From Methanobacteriota archaeon (GTDB lineage: Archaea; Thermoplasmatota; Poseidoniia; Poseidoniales; Poseidoniaceae): DNA of 16,370 bases. A model generated the notes under the pieces. That model was not told the DNA's origin. It saw only the letters and a list, made by a program, of their open reading frames with translations, and did not search any database. Shown here piece after piece: positions 1-8,101 of this stretch. Position 1 is the stretch's first letter; the number at the start of each line of letters is the position of its first letter. The position numbers and the translations under genes were made by a program. The DNA lies in contig JABGWN010000007.1 of the NCBI GenBank assembly GCA_018645535.1, forward strand, positions 1 to 16,370. The letters run 5' to 3'.

Positions 1-1
1 A

Positions 2-781
2 CAAGGGCTTGGGCGCGTTGGTGTTTTGGAAGTGACTGCAACAGATACTGCAGCATTAACTGGATCATCATCGACTTCAGGAATGAGAAGATATGGGCAT
101 AATGGAATCGTCGATCATTACGCCCACGATGATGCTGTACGAGTCTTGCTTGGAACTGTAGCGACCAGTGCGGCAAGATTAGATCGCTCTATTGAGCCAA
201 TCCTTGCTCTCTTCGATGGCCATCATGTTCGTGTCTCAGTTCTTGTTCGAAAGAGCAAACTAGGCGCTGATGAAAATCGACAACAGATGGGATGGAGAGT
301 TCGACATGATGACTTGCCTTACACGTTTGTGAAACATCCGACTCCTGAACAGTTTGAACGTTCAAGCGGGCCTATGTGGATTGGGCCGTTGTGGAATGAG
401 GATATTACGAGCAGGATGACAGAGGACCATGTTGTCGGCTGTTGTTTACCAACTGAGGCGGATTTGAAATCTGCAAGCGATATTGGACTTGAGTGGAGTG
501 ATCTTGACCAGGTCTATGCTGAACGAGAATTACGACGATCTGTTCGCTATATCTCTGACGCTTCTTCCTTGCTTTCATCGGAGCACCTTCTGTTACCCTA
601 CGATCAGATTGCTCCTTGGGCAAAAGCTGGGTCAATGCCGTCAATGATTGACCTCATCGAAGCATTGAATGAAGCGGGATATCTTACCGCCCGAGTGCCA
701 GACCTAAGGCCCTATATCGCTACTAAGGCCCCTTACGAAGTGGTCTTAGAGATGGTTCGTAAAATGGATTCAACCGAATGA
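2..781 (+). CDS. trm1: tRNA (guanine(26)-N2)-dimethyltransferase Trm1, 5'-truncated by window edge
   Basis: S-adenosylmethionine-dependent enzyme that makes N2,N2-dimethylguanosine at G26 of tRNA. The frame is open from base 2, so the N-terminal part (SAM-binding Rossmann core) lies outside the window; a TTG at 26 is in frame but is not a credible start. What remains is the end of the catalytic domain and the C-terminal domain. Diagnostic strings are TATDTAALTG followed by MRRYG, typical of archaeal Trm1 proteins, then HHVRV and GPMWIGPLW, and a C-terminal winged-helix-like stretch ending in a segment with KAPYEVV. The full family is about 380 aa, so roughly 120 residues are missing. The last 12 bases overlap the end of the convergent PAC2 gene. 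The identification rests on motif memory and is strong; the gene appears intact up to its TGA stop. Confidence 0.88.
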   Translation, partial: QGLGRVGVLEVTATDTAALTGSSSTSGMRRYGHNGIVDHYAHDDAVRVLLGTVATSAARLDRSIEPILALFDGHHVRVSVLVRKSKLGADENRQQMGWRVRHDDLPYTFVKHPTPEQFERSSGPMWIGPLWNEDITSRMTEDHVVGCCLPTEADLKSASDIGLEWSDLDQVYAERELRRSVRYISDASSLLSSEHLLLPYDQIAPWAKAGSMPSMIDLIEALNEAGYLTARVPDLRPYIATKAPYEVVLEMVRKMDSTE

Positions 782-1522
782 TGGATCGTTTTCAACATCA
801 TCGTCTGGAGAAGGTAGAAGCGGTGTTGAATTCTGGATGATTTCCTGAACCGAATGCTCAATTTCTCTTGCATTTTCAAGCATCTTGGAAAGTGGAATTT
901 CAACACCGGTCATTTCTGTGATTGCTTCAATGGCAACGGCTGCTGCGCGAACGTCGGGATACATCGGGCTTGCTTCTGAAAGGAGAGCTGTGATATCCAG
1001 ATTGAGCCGGTCGCCTTCACTTAACAAAAAGCCAGTAATTCCGGAGACAATACCACGTTGAATCGTATTCAAATCCATCTCTTTCAATCGCTTTCTAGCT
1101 TTCTCAGATGCGCCTACAGCGAACAACCCCTCACCTTGTACTTCTTTTTCTGGCTTAAGGATTCCATCAATGATGATAAGTTGTTCAAATCCGCCAGCAG
1201 TAAACCATTCTAAAACAGTTGAACCAAAGGCAATATCTTGCTCTTTTTCGAATTGAATTTCAGCAGTGAATACGCCAATTCCATTTCCTTGATAGACTCG
1301 AACTGGGTGTCTGGGAACTTCATTTTGTATGAGGGCTACTGCGGGAAACCGTTCATCCATGACGGTACCTAATTGCGTCAGTCCAAGGGATTCAATGATG
1401 TGTGAAGTTGCGATAACTCCAACCATTCCAGCAGTGGTAAAACCACAGACTGCAACGCCTCCAGTAGTTGGATCAACCCCTGATCGGAGGACGAGATCGT
1501 ATGTTCCAAACTGCTGACTCAT
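770..1522 (-). CDS. PAC2-family proteasome assembly chaperone homologue (paralogue 1)
   Basis: A 250-aa member of the PAC2 family (archaeal PbaA/PbaB-like, related to eukaryotic proteasome assembly chaperone PAC2). Family proteins are soluble and help assemble, or dock onto, the 20S proteasome; in archaea the role is only partly known. Family-like features are the N-terminal CGFTTAGMVGVIATSHI segment, the GITGFLLSEG loop and the YPDVRAAAVAIEAI helix. These align with the second PAC2 gene at 14371-15168. The C-terminal 15 residues are acidic and end in Ser-Phe-Gly, so the penultimate Phe only loosely resembles an HbYX proteasome-docking tail. The ATG at 1522 is preceded by a GAGGGGG ribosome-binding site 4 nt away. 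The gene sits 51 nt downstream of the large surface-protein gene on the same strand and may be cotranscribed with it. Its 3' end overlaps Trm1 by 12 bp. Confidence 0.85.
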   Translation of the reverse strand: MSQQFGTYDLVLRSGVDPTTGGVAVCGFTTAGMVGVIATSHIIESLGLTQLGTVMDERFPAVALIQNEVPRHPVRVYQGNGIGVFTAEIQFEKEQDIAFGSTVLEWFTAGGFEQLIIIDGILKPEKEVQGEGLFAVGASEKARKRLKEMDLNTIQRGIVSGITGFLLSEGDRLNLDITALLSEASPMYPDVRAAAVAIEAITEMTGVEIPLSKMLENAREIEHSVQEIIQNSTPLLPSPDDDVENDPSFG

Positions 1523-1526
1523 GGTT

Positions 1527-1533
1527 CCCCCTC
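1527..1533 (-). promoter_or_regulatory. Ribosome-binding site of PAC2 paralogue 1
   Basis: On the minus strand GAGGGGG lies 4 nt before the ATG at 1522. It is purine-rich and can pair with the CCUCC core of the archaeal 16S 3' end. It supports independent initiation of the PAC2 gene rather than readthrough from the surface-protein gene ending at 1574. Confidence 0.55.
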
Positions 1534-1573
1534 ATTCTGCTGGTAGACTCGTGTTAGAAAAATATCACGCTTA

Positions 1574-4500
1574 TCATTCTGTGAATTCAGACCAATCTTC
1601 GGCACCTTCTTCGCGGTACCACCACGTTCCGTTCTCGTCTTCCCACCATTCAGTTCCGTATTCATCGACTGAGATTCCGTCATCTTCATCAACAGATTCT
1701 TCAGCAGATTCTTCGGCTTGTGGCTCCTCATGTTCTTCGATGAAGTCGTTTGAATCTTCACCTGATAGTTCAGAAATTAAGGAATCTCCAGGACGTTCAA
1801 TGATTTCAGGTTCAGCGCTGATGGTTTTGTCCTCAAATTCGTCCAGAGGACGTCCTTCTGGAATCTCTGGAGCAGGTTCGCTCTTTTCAGTAGGGAATTC
1901 GTCATCACTTCCATAGAAATCGTCATCCTCAAATCCTATGCTTGCTCGACGGTATCCAACAACAACAAGAGATATCAGAGCGAGTACTGCGACACCAATC
2001 CCACCATAAAGCAGGGTATTTGATGACTCTTTGTTATCGCCATCTGTCGTTGATGTGTCTTCTGGAACATCCTGTGATGCTGTCCATTCTACGGTGTCTG
2101 AGGTGATTGTAGGTTGAAGCGAATTATAATTGGGAGACGTTGTATAGATTGAGAAACTGAGTGTTTTCACCACCCCTTCGTCCTTTTGTGCATTCCATAT
2201 CTGATCGTATGTTGGTTCAAACGAAATTGTCTCAGTGCCATTTGCGGTGATGGTCACTGTTGACGGTTTGTTAAACAATGCAGGCACATCTGTGGCAGTT
2301 AATTCAACTGAAATCCCAAATGGATTAGGGTTGACTATTTGGCATTCAATCGGGTCACTATCCATCTTCTTGTTGGTTAGAATTGTTGAACTTTCACAAG
2401 TTACTGTTGCTGGTAAAAGGGTTGTTGGCTCCCACTCAGGCTCAGTCATGTTTGTATCTGTTTCGTTATCTGTTGAATCATCTACATACGCATTTAGAAG
2501 AGTTGTGTGCGATAATGTTCCAAACCAGTTTCGGTTGCTTGTCACAACATCGAATTGGATATAGGTTGTATTTTCGAATTCTGAAACAACACGGATTTTC
2601 CCTTGTGAGATGGTCTCGGTTCCGCTGTTGATTGCAACGTCTGATTCGTTGTACGCAGTCCATGCAATTGCTGTTCCTTCCAAAGAAGCCTGTTGTGCGA
2701 TGTCGTTAGCATCGTTCGCCGTTAGAGTAATATTGAGATCTATCGCATCATTCGAATCCTTGTCGATATCTGTTGGACCTGAAAGAAGAGCGCTAATTCC
2801 AGTACTCATGTTCAATTGTGCTGAGTTACCTAAGATTGGTTGAACATCTGTGGTCTCAAGAGCTGCCATTGTTGCATCCAAAGAAATCGTTTCACCATAG
2901 GATGAACTGAAATTCAGGAAGGTTGTTGCAGTAATATCGTGCAGATTCGGGACATCCACAGGCGCCCAAACTCCTGAAGCATCAGTTGTTCCAGATAATG
3001 TAGATATTTCATTTCCAGCAGTTATGACCAGCGTAATTTGTGCATTTCCAAGTGGTGAAAATCCAGCACCGTCCTCGACATCTGCATTGATCTCAATCTT
3101 GAGAGGTTGGGTAGATACAAGGTATTGATCCGGATTTCCTGTCGTTACGGTGATGCCTAAGTTGCTTTGAAGATAGGTATTGTTGAACGACACGGTGGGG
3201 CCAGCAAACGGAAGAGGAAGAGATACGTTGTCATAGATATCTACGGCAGCAATAGCAACCCAATACTGTGATGTGTCTTCAATCGCATCTCCGGAAACAC
3301 TTCCGCTTGAATCAGTATAATCTGACATAGTTGAGATGTCATACGATGTTGTCGAGCTTGCGAGAGTTGCAACAGGAGAATAAGTCCTATCGCCCAATTT
3401 GAAATTCTTTTCTGAGGTAAATTCAACAGAAGTTTCTGTCGAGGAATCAAGACTATTATTCGACACATAGACAAGATATTCTTCGACAAATGAATCTACA
3501 CTTAAATCCCAGGAAGCCCGCAGAGGAGTGGTTTCATCGCTTATATCAAGATCTATGAGTTGAACATTTGTTGCATTTTCCGGTGCGGCAGGGTATGGAA
3601 TAGTTACTGTAAGAGATTGCGAAAGATTGCTTATGACTCCGTAGGTGTGAGTTGAACGTACGACATATCCATAGGTTGAACTGATGTCAACTTGAGTATC
3701 GGTGTAATTATTCGAACCGATGACGATTTCGTGAGGTGTTGTCCAATCATATGTTGTCGATGAGGACATTCTGAAAATTTGGAACGACTGTAAATCGGAA
3801 CCGTAGGCTGACAGCTGTTGCCATTCTATGGTTACATGATTTTCAGTAAGCGATTGAATGGATAGAACCGGTGTAGGGGGTAGGGCAAGATCCGGTGCAC
3901 CGAGAGTGTAATTTGCACTGAATGAAGTAACATCGAAACCGCCAGCCTTGGATGTTTCAACAGGTAATGTCACAGTGAACGCCCCTGTTCCTAGAAGCAT
4001 TTGTTGATTCAGAGAATTACTCAGCGAACCAATGGTCCCAGCGCTTGTTGTGACTTCGAATACGATATCATAGGCAATATCCAAATCGGTAAGATTGGCT
4101 GTTCCATTTGAATTGCTCGAAAGGGACATCATATTGTTGACCATTTCAACACCGTATCCGTCTGAAAGCCCTGGATAAGCAGGGATACGAGGTGAAAGAG
4201 CATCTCGTATGATATCGTTCGAATCTGAGAGTGTCAGAACTCCGATGCTTGATATTGTACTACTTGAGTAGCCCTCTATCCAGAGATCCATAGTATTGTC
4301 GACATCAACATCCATTGAGAGATTGTGCCAAGCGCCGATGAATATTCCTTGAGTTACCTCTCCAGCGAGAACGAATTGTTCCATCAACCCATCTGCATCG
4401 ACATCTGCGAAGTGAATATCACGCGGTTGAGACCATGGTGTGAGAGGATTTAATGTCGGAACACCTACGCCTGTAACACCAATTGATCTGAACCCAATGT

Positions 4501-5881
4501 CACCATCTACAGTGGCGGGATTGCTGTCTCCAAATGTTGGATCAGGTAAGAAGAACGATGGATTTCCGTCGTTATCGTGATCTGCAATAGTTGCATTATC
4601 CGTATTTATCTGATCGAATGTTTGAACCTGAGTCCACGATTGTCCGTTATTGACAAGAATGTTTGAACCCATGCTCTTAGGTGTGATGAAATCGATGTCT
4701 CCATCACCATCAACGTCACCTTGTACAGAGAATTCTGATAGATTACGGAATTTATAGATGTTCGGGTTGAGCGTCATTGTCTGTGCATCATATGTGATCT
4801 CGGTTGCATCGTTATTATCGTCAGTAACCAGGACGATCATATCAGTGCGATTTGGGGCAAAGAAATCACCCACGTACATACTGCGTAAGTTCGCCCCTCC
4901 ATCCCAAAAGTTCCACTTGTAAATGTCAACCGTGTCAGCAGTCCTTGAGGCGTTTGTAGTTCCATTAAACAAATTTAGAGCAACAAGTCCGTTCCCTCCG
5001 AAATATCCGTGGATTGAAATAAAGTCAGAAAAGTTGTCACCATTCATATCTGCTAATTTAACATCGATAGGGGCAGTTGTGATGTTTATATTGAAGTACG
5101 GATCGTAACTTGATGAAGATGAATTATAGTAGTGAATACACATTGTTTGATTGGATTGCTCAAACGTAACAACATCGTCAAATGAATCGTTATTCATGTC
5201 AGCAACTCTGATTTGCTCGGATGTTTGGCAAGTTGCCGTCCAGCTAGAGAGGTTGTATGTCATCGTGGTAGCATTACTTGTTACGACTGCAAACCCAGTT
5301 CCTACTCCAGTTGAGTAATTTTGTGTTGACATTACGAAGGCATCAGCCATTGAATCGCCATTTGAATCGCCCATTTCCATTTGTTGAATAGAACCAACCT
5401 GAACGTATTGTGCTTCGATATTTGGCGTATATGTGACGTTCATTTGGCTCGTTTGCAGTGATGCGTTCTTAGGAAGTAGAATTGGAGTAGGCATTCCACT
5501 GCTGTTGTTAAGTTGAATCAGATCGAATGTATTTCCTGTTTGGAAACTGTTTTGATGCGACAAATCCCCATAACCAAGACCTGAGTAACTCCAGATTGTA
5601 TTGCCTTGACTATTATTGATGTAAACACTCCCAGGTGTTGCAGAAGCGTGAGAACTATCGACGATAAATGATGCATCTTGATACGTGACATTTCTTTCCA
5701 AATCGATTTCTAAATCTAGAGAAGTATTGTTGCCATCAGATGTAATTGATAGGCTGGACGTATTGTTGGCGAATGTTGAAACTTGTGTAGCAGAGCCTGT
5801 GGAGGGAGAGACAAATAAGACTGAAGCCAATAAAATTGAAACTAAGAGAAGAGATTTTCGACGGGTATGGGCTTCGTCCAT
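1574..5881 (-). CDS. Giant anchored cell-surface protein with FG-GAP/VCBS and fibronectin type III domains and Trp-rich cytoplasmic tail
   Basis: A 1435-aa type I membrane protein, presumably an adhesin or structural surface protein. Residues 1-32 form a Sec signal peptide (RRK, then a Leu/Val-rich core, ending near TGSA). Residues about 165-505 carry at least six FG-GAP/VCBS-like acidic loops, such as DSNGDSMAD, DMNNDSFDD, DMNGDNFSD, DVDGDGDID, DHDNDG and DVDADG, which normally bind calcium in a beta-propeller. Residues about 665-760 and 765-890 look like two fibronectin type III domains. A Ser/Thr/Asn-rich beta region with many N-glycosylation sequons leads to a transmembrane helix at about 1288-1308, followed by RR. 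About 125 acidic residues then face the cytoplasm and end in two WW pairs (residues 1413-1426). The ATG at 5881 is preceded by AGGTGAT. The substrate or partner is unknown. Confidence 0.85.
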   Translation of the reverse strand: MDEAHTRRKSLLLVSILLASVLFVSPSTGSATQVSTFANNTSSLSITSDGNNTSLDLEIDLERNVTYQDASFIVDSSHASATPGSVYINNSQGNTIWSYSGLGYGDLSHQNSFQTGNTFDLIQLNNSSGMPTPILLPKNASLQTSQMNVTYTPNIEAQYVQVGSIQQMEMGDSNGDSMADAFVMSTQNYSTGVGTGFAVVTSNATTMTYNLSSWTATCQTSEQIRVADMNNDSFDDVVTFEQSNQTMCIHYYNSSSSSYDPYFNINITTAPIDVKLADMNGDNFSDFISIHGYFGGNGLVALNLFNGTTNASRTADTVDIYKWNFWDGGANLRSMYVGDFFAPNRTDMIVLVTDDNNDATEITYDAQTMTLNPNIYKFRNLSEFSVQGDVDGDGDIDFITPKSMGSNILVNNGQSWTQVQTFDQINTDNATIADHDNDGNPSFFLPDPTFGDSNPATVDGDIGFRSIGVTGVGVPTLNPLTPWSQPRDIHFADVDADGLMEQFVLAGEVTQGIFIGAWHNLSMDVDVDNTMDLWIEGYSSSTISSIGVLTLSDSNDIIRDALSPRIPAYPGLSDGYGVEMVNNMMSLSSNSNGTANLTDLDIAYDIVFEVTTSAGTIGSLSNSLNQQMLLGTGAFTVTLPVETSKAGGFDVTSFSANYTLGAPDLALPPTPVLSIQSLTENHVTIEWQQLSAYGSDLQSFQIFRMSSSTTYDWTTPHEIVIGSNNYTDTQVDISSTYGYVVRSTHTYGVISNLSQSLTVTIPYPAAPENATNVQLIDLDISDETTPLRASWDLSVDSFVEEYLVYVSNNSLDSSTETSVEFTSEKNFKLGDRTYSPVATLASSTTSYDISTMSDYTDSSGSVSGDAIEDTSQYWVAIAAVDIYDNVSLPLPFAGPTVSFNNTYLQSNLGITVTTGNPDQYLVSTQPLKIEINADVEDGAGFSPLGNAQITLVITAGNEISTLSGTTDASGVWAPVDVPNLHDITATTFLNFSSSYGETISLDATMAALETTDVQPILGNSAQLNMSTGISALLSGPTDIDKDSNDAIDLNITLTANDANDIAQQASLEGTAIAWTAYNESDVAINSGTETISQGKIRVVSEFENTTYIQFDVVTSNRNWFGTLSHTTLLNAYVDDSTDNETDTNMTEPEWEPTTLLPATVTCESSTILTNKKMDSDPIECQIVNPNPFGISVELTATDVPALFNKPSTVTITANGTETISFEPTYDQIWNAQKDEGVVKTLSFSIYTTSPNYNSLQPTITSDTVEWTASQDVPEDTSTTDGDNKESSNTLLYGGIGVAVLALISLVVVGYRRASIGFEDDDFYGSDDEFPTEKSEPAPEIPEGRPLDEFEDKTISAEPEIIERPGDSLISELSGEDSNDFIEEHEEPQAEESAEESVDEDDGISVDEYGTEWWEDENGTWWYREEGAEDWSEFTE

Positions 5882-6008
5882 GGTATCACCTGCAATCTAC
5901 GCAGACTACCTATACTTCAAGTCGATTACGCTTAGATTGTCGAATTAAGGGGCGATTTTTTGTTACATCCGTTGATATTTTGTTATCGTTGCAAAAATAC
6001 AATGGGTT
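5882..6008. promoter_or_regulatory. Divergent intergenic region carrying promoters for the surface protein (-) and the winged-helix operon (+)
   Basis: This 127-bp AT-rich spacer lies between two genes transcribed away from each other, so it must hold both promoters unless the genes are read from further off. For the minus-strand gene there is a TATA-like AAGTATAG at 5910-5917. For the plus-strand gene the sequence is T-rich around 5957-5986 (for example TTGATATTTTGTTATC), but no textbook TATA box stands out, and no ribosome-binding site precedes the ATG at 6009, which would suit a leaderless transcript. No strong inverted repeat was seen. Confidence 0.5.
5885..5891 (-). promoter_or_regulatory. 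Ribosome-binding site of the giant surface-protein gene
   Basis: The minus strand reads AGGTGAT 3 nt before the ATG at 5881, a 7-base match to the AUCACCU end expected for archaeal 16S rRNA. The spacing is short. A TATA-like AAGTATAG lies at 5910-5917, but a transcript starting about 26 nt downstream of it would begin inside this site. Either the box is not the real promoter or the site is fortuitous; the choice cannot be made from sequence. Confidence 0.45.
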
Positions 6009-6542
6009 ATGAATGAGGTCAAACTCCTAAGAACGATACACATGGTAGCACAGGCGAAAATAGTGGTCACTGCAGGCGATTTAGAAATAGACGTTAGTGG
6101 AGCAACCGTAGAAGTAGATGCTAGGCTCATTCAAATGCGACATGATGACACTTGGTCAATTGTCCTAGAACGCGTTAAAGATGCAAGGGATGCTGCGATT
6201 GAAGCGGCTATCGATGCTGCAAGAGATGCTGGATTACCAGAGCGAGGTTCTGCGTTTAGATCCCTTGTAGAGAATTGTGCACTGAACAAGAAACCTGATC
6301 AAGTACTTGCTGCCATCCATTACCTTCGTGATGTCGAGAACGTACAAGATAGTCCTCCTCGTGTTGTGAATCAACTCTTTTCCGATGGCGGAATCGATCC
6401 TCCAGGAAATCTCTCTCTGTACCTAAACAGACTCAGAGAGCGCGGTTTGCTTGAAGTACCATTTGAACATGGAGACAAGAATCGATTCGCAGTTCTAACC
6501 GATGCCGGTAGGGCGCACCTCGATAAACAATCAACTTCCTGA
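6009..6542 (+). CDS. Putative winged-helix DNA-binding protein
   Basis: A 177-aa soluble protein that I do not recognise by name. The N-terminal part (about residues 15-50) has a short beta segment, VVTAGDLEIDVSGATVEVDA, resembling the small AGDxEIxVxG modules found at the start of some archaeal proteins. An Ala/Arg-rich helix follows (residues 58-75). The C-terminal about 85 residues read like a winged helix: helices around CALNKKPDQVLAAIHYLRD, a recognition-helix-like LSLYLNRLRERGLLE, and a wing KNRFAVLTDAGRAHL, the usual end of archaeal wHTH domains. It is probably a transcription regulator or nucleoid-associated factor. It starts an apparent operon with the pentapeptide-repeat gene 7 nt downstream. 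The ATG at 6009 is used; a second ATG lies at residue 12. Function is inferred from fold-like pattern only. Confidence 0.7.
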   Translation: MNEVKLLRTIHMVAQAKIVVTAGDLEIDVSGATVEVDARLIQMRHDDTWSIVLERVKDARDAAIEAAIDAARDAGLPERGSAFRSLVENCALNKKPDQVLAAIHYLRDVENVQDSPPRVVNQLFSDGGIDPPGNLSLYLNRLRERGLLEVPFEHGDKNRFAVLTDAGRAHLDKQSTS

Positions 6543-6549
6543 GTGAATC

Positions 6550-7008
6550 ATGGTCATGACAGGCGGCGGAACGGGCGACCCCCGTGACGACCCAGAATCT
6601 GGTGAGAATGTCGTTCTCGACTATTCTTATCAAAATCATAGCAAAGGGCTACTCCGCAAAGGAAGACACAAGGGCTCAACGTTTCGAAGAGCAATACTCG
6701 ATGAAGCCGACTTAACAGAAGGTGACTTTTCGGATTGTGATTTTCGTAAAGCGTCCTTGGTCGAAGCAGATCTCATGAAGTCTGCTTTCGATGGAGCCGA
6801 TTTTAGAGGGGCTGATTTACGTAAAGCTCGTTGTAATCTCTCAAATTTCAGAAATTGTAAACTCAAAGGCGCTGATTTACGAGGTATCCGTGGAAAATAT
6901 GCTATTTGGCAAGGAAGCGATTGGTGGAATGCTATCCTAAATGAAGATCTTGAAAAAGCCTTGAAGAAGAAGTGGCCTAAGCCAACAGATCACTCGGATT
7001 CATCATGA
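6550..7008 (+). CDS. Pentapeptide-repeat protein
   Basis: A 152-aa protein whose middle (residues about 40-113) is an unbroken run of about 14 pentapeptide units of the A(D/N)LXX or A(D/N)FXX type: blocks such as DLTEG, DFSDC, DFRKA, SLVEA, DLMKS, DFRGA, DLRKA, NFRNC, KLKGA and DLRGI. Such runs fold as a right-handed four-sided beta-helix. About 70 residues would give some 3.5 coils, shorter than the DNA-mimic gyrase protectors of the Qnr/MfpA group. There is no signal peptide and no transmembrane helix, so it should be cytoplasmic. The C-terminus has a Trp-rich stretch and a Lys-rich helix (EKALKKKWPK). The ATG at 6550 is used; an alternative ATG lies at 6556. The gene follows the winged-helix gene by 7 nt, suggesting cotranscription. 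Its 3' end overlaps the convergent membrane-protein gene by 19 bp. Its biochemical role is unknown. Confidence 0.85.
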   Translation: MVMTGGGTGDPRDDPESGENVVLDYSYQNHSKGLLRKGRHKGSTFRRAILDEADLTEGDFSDCDFRKASLVEADLMKSAFDGADFRGADLRKARCNLSNFRNCKLKGADLRGIRGKYAIWQGSDWWNAILNEDLEKALKKKWPKPTDHSDSS

Positions 7009-7583
7009 ACTAATTTTACCGAGTTGGCTTCATTAAACGCTAATTTCGCTCTCGCATTTATCAATGGAAGAAGAGCTATAGCCCCACATAAAAAGGCACA
7101 TACTCCGCAAAGATATCCTGTAATCTCATGTGTTTGAACCAGCATAGATTCAAGAAGATGTTCCTTGGCAGCATCATAGACGATCATGCACCCATATATT
7201 CCACCGACAAAGGTGATCCCCGCCCCACCTATGGCTATCTTTCCTCCTAATGGTTTCATGCAAAAGAGAAGAATACTGCCGATGAATACAAAGGCGCTTC
7301 CTATTCCAAGGGCCGTTCCTCGTATCAGATAGCCATCGGATTCGTTAATTTCCTTGTGAAAATCTTGGTATTGTTCCATGCTTAGATTTTCACCTTGTTG
7401 ATTTGGAACATTGATGAGTGTTTCAATCTGAGCTTGAGATAGTTCCTCGGAGTATGCATTTGTGATATCGGTATATGCTAAAACTCCGAAAAAAAATGCT
7501 CCTAAAAGAAGTAGAATTGCAACCGTTTTTACACCCTTCCGATCTGGACGAATTGCAAACATATCGGGCATATTTTCATCCAT
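6990..7583 (-). CDS. Four-helix integral membrane protein of unknown function
   Basis: A 197-aa protein with four hydrophobic segments: KTVAILLLLGAFFFGVLAY near residues 19-37, then GTALGIGSAFVFIGSILLF, a Gly-rich IAIGGAGITFVGGIYGCMIV, and GYLCGVCAFLCGAIALLPL near the C-terminus. A polar loop of about 45 residues separates helices 1 and 2. I do not recognise the family. The frame is open further upstream to 7751, but the ATG at 7583 has AGGTG 6 nt ahead and is followed by a credible short cytoplasmic N-terminus with RPDRK before helix 1, so this start is preferred. The gene overlaps the end of the thioesterase gene by 8 bp (7576-7583), indicating translational coupling in a two-gene operon. 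Confidence 0.75.
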   Translation of the reverse strand: MDENMPDMFAIRPDRKGVKTVAILLLLGAFFFGVLAYTDITNAYSEELSQAQIETLINVPNQQGENLSMEQYQDFHKEINESDGYLIRGTALGIGSAFVFIGSILLFCMKPLGGKIAIGGAGITFVGGIYGCMIVYDAAKEHLLESMLVQTHEITGYLCGVCAFLCGAIALLPLINARAKLAFNEANSVKLVHDESE

Positions 7584-8001
7584 TTTGAACACCTTTACCG
7601 CAATTATCCAGCCCTGTTCTAAGGAAATTTGGAATTGAAATACGCTCCATTGTATCCATATTAACACAAACGGTAACTTGAGATGATGTCCAAAGTAAGG
7701 TGTTCTCTTGGTTGTGAAACTCGTAGCACCAAGTACACGAGGTATCTCCAATTTTTTGAATCCATATTGTTGCTGTTATCGTATCTCCGTATCGAAGTGG
7801 TGCAATAAAATCTGATTCTACGTGGACGACTGGAAAACCAATCTGCCGGTCCAATATTAGTTGTGCATACTTGATTCCACAGATCGGCTCCCATGAATCT
7901 TCAAAGAAACGATGTGCTAAATCAAAAATCCTTGGATAGTAGGCGATGTTTGCAAGGTCGACCATTGGGAAGTCCACACTTCTTTGCAAACGAACTGCCA
8001 T
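7576..8001 (-). CDS. Hotdog-fold acyl-CoA thioesterase (4HBT/YbgC-like)
   Basis: A 141-aa protein, the usual length for a single-hotdog thioesterase that hydrolyses acyl-CoA or aryl-CoA thioesters. The opening region VDLANIAYYPRIFDLAHRFF matches the family signature, in which an Asp near the start is followed by a small or polar residue, then an aromatic pair and the long central hotdog helix. FPVVHVESDFIAPLRYGDTI is the typical second strand pair (VxxxxDFxxPLRYGD), and later strands follow the family order. The frame can be read back to a TTG at 8100, but that extension covers a TATA-like box of the divergent tRNA gene and lies outside the fold, so the ATG at 8001 is preferred. The gene is the first of a coupled pair with the membrane protein. 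The acyl substrate cannot be told from sequence. Confidence 0.82.
   Translation of the reverse strand: MAVRLQRSVDFPMVDLANIAYYPRIFDLAHRFFEDSWEPICGIKYAQLILDRQIGFPVVHVESDFIAPLRYGDTITATIWIQKIGDTSCTWCYEFHNQENTLLWTSSQVTVCVNMDTMERISIPNFLRTGLDNCGKGVQNG
7590..7594 (-). promoter_or_regulatory. Ribosome-binding site deciding the start of the four-helix membrane protein
   Basis: On the minus strand AGGTG precedes the ATG at 7583 by 6 nt, inside the last codons of the upstream thioesterase gene. It decides between this start and the 56-residue upstream extension to 7751, which lies wholly within the thioesterase coding region. Confidence 0.55.
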
Positions 8002-8066
8002 GCTAAGGCCAGAAGGATAAACGCAATGAACTCTTGTACTGAAACCGGTAAATCGTGCCGTTGCGC

Positions 8067-8072
8067 TTATAT
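8067..8072 (+). promoter_or_regulatory. TATA-like box upstream of tRNA-Arg
   Basis: TTATAT is centred about 32 bp before the mature 5' end of the tRNA. An archaeal transcript would start about 26 bp downstream of the box centre, giving a leader of a few nucleotides for RNase P to remove. Its position also argues that the divergent thioesterase starts at 8001 rather than 8100. Confidence 0.45.
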
Positions 8073-8101
8073 CCAAGTGGTCGGTGGATTCGATTACCAA
8101 G

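Noticed and set aside
1521..5108. Open frames on the plus strand opposite the giant surface protein (for example around 1521-1916 and 2235-2564).
   Set aside because: Their translations are low-complexity shadows (Ser-rich or hydrophobic) of the acidic, Thr-rich coding strand, with no ribosome-binding sites or domain patterns.
7584..7751. 56-residue N-terminal extension of the four-helix membrane protein.
   Set aside because: It lies entirely within the thioesterase coding region, and an AGGTG site with good spacing precedes the ATG at 7583.
8002..8100. Upstream extension of the thioesterase frame to a TTG at 8100.
   Set aside because: It lies outside the hotdog fold, covers the TATA-like box of the tRNA gene, and ends 1 nt before the tRNA on the other strand. 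The ATG at 8001 gives the normal family length.
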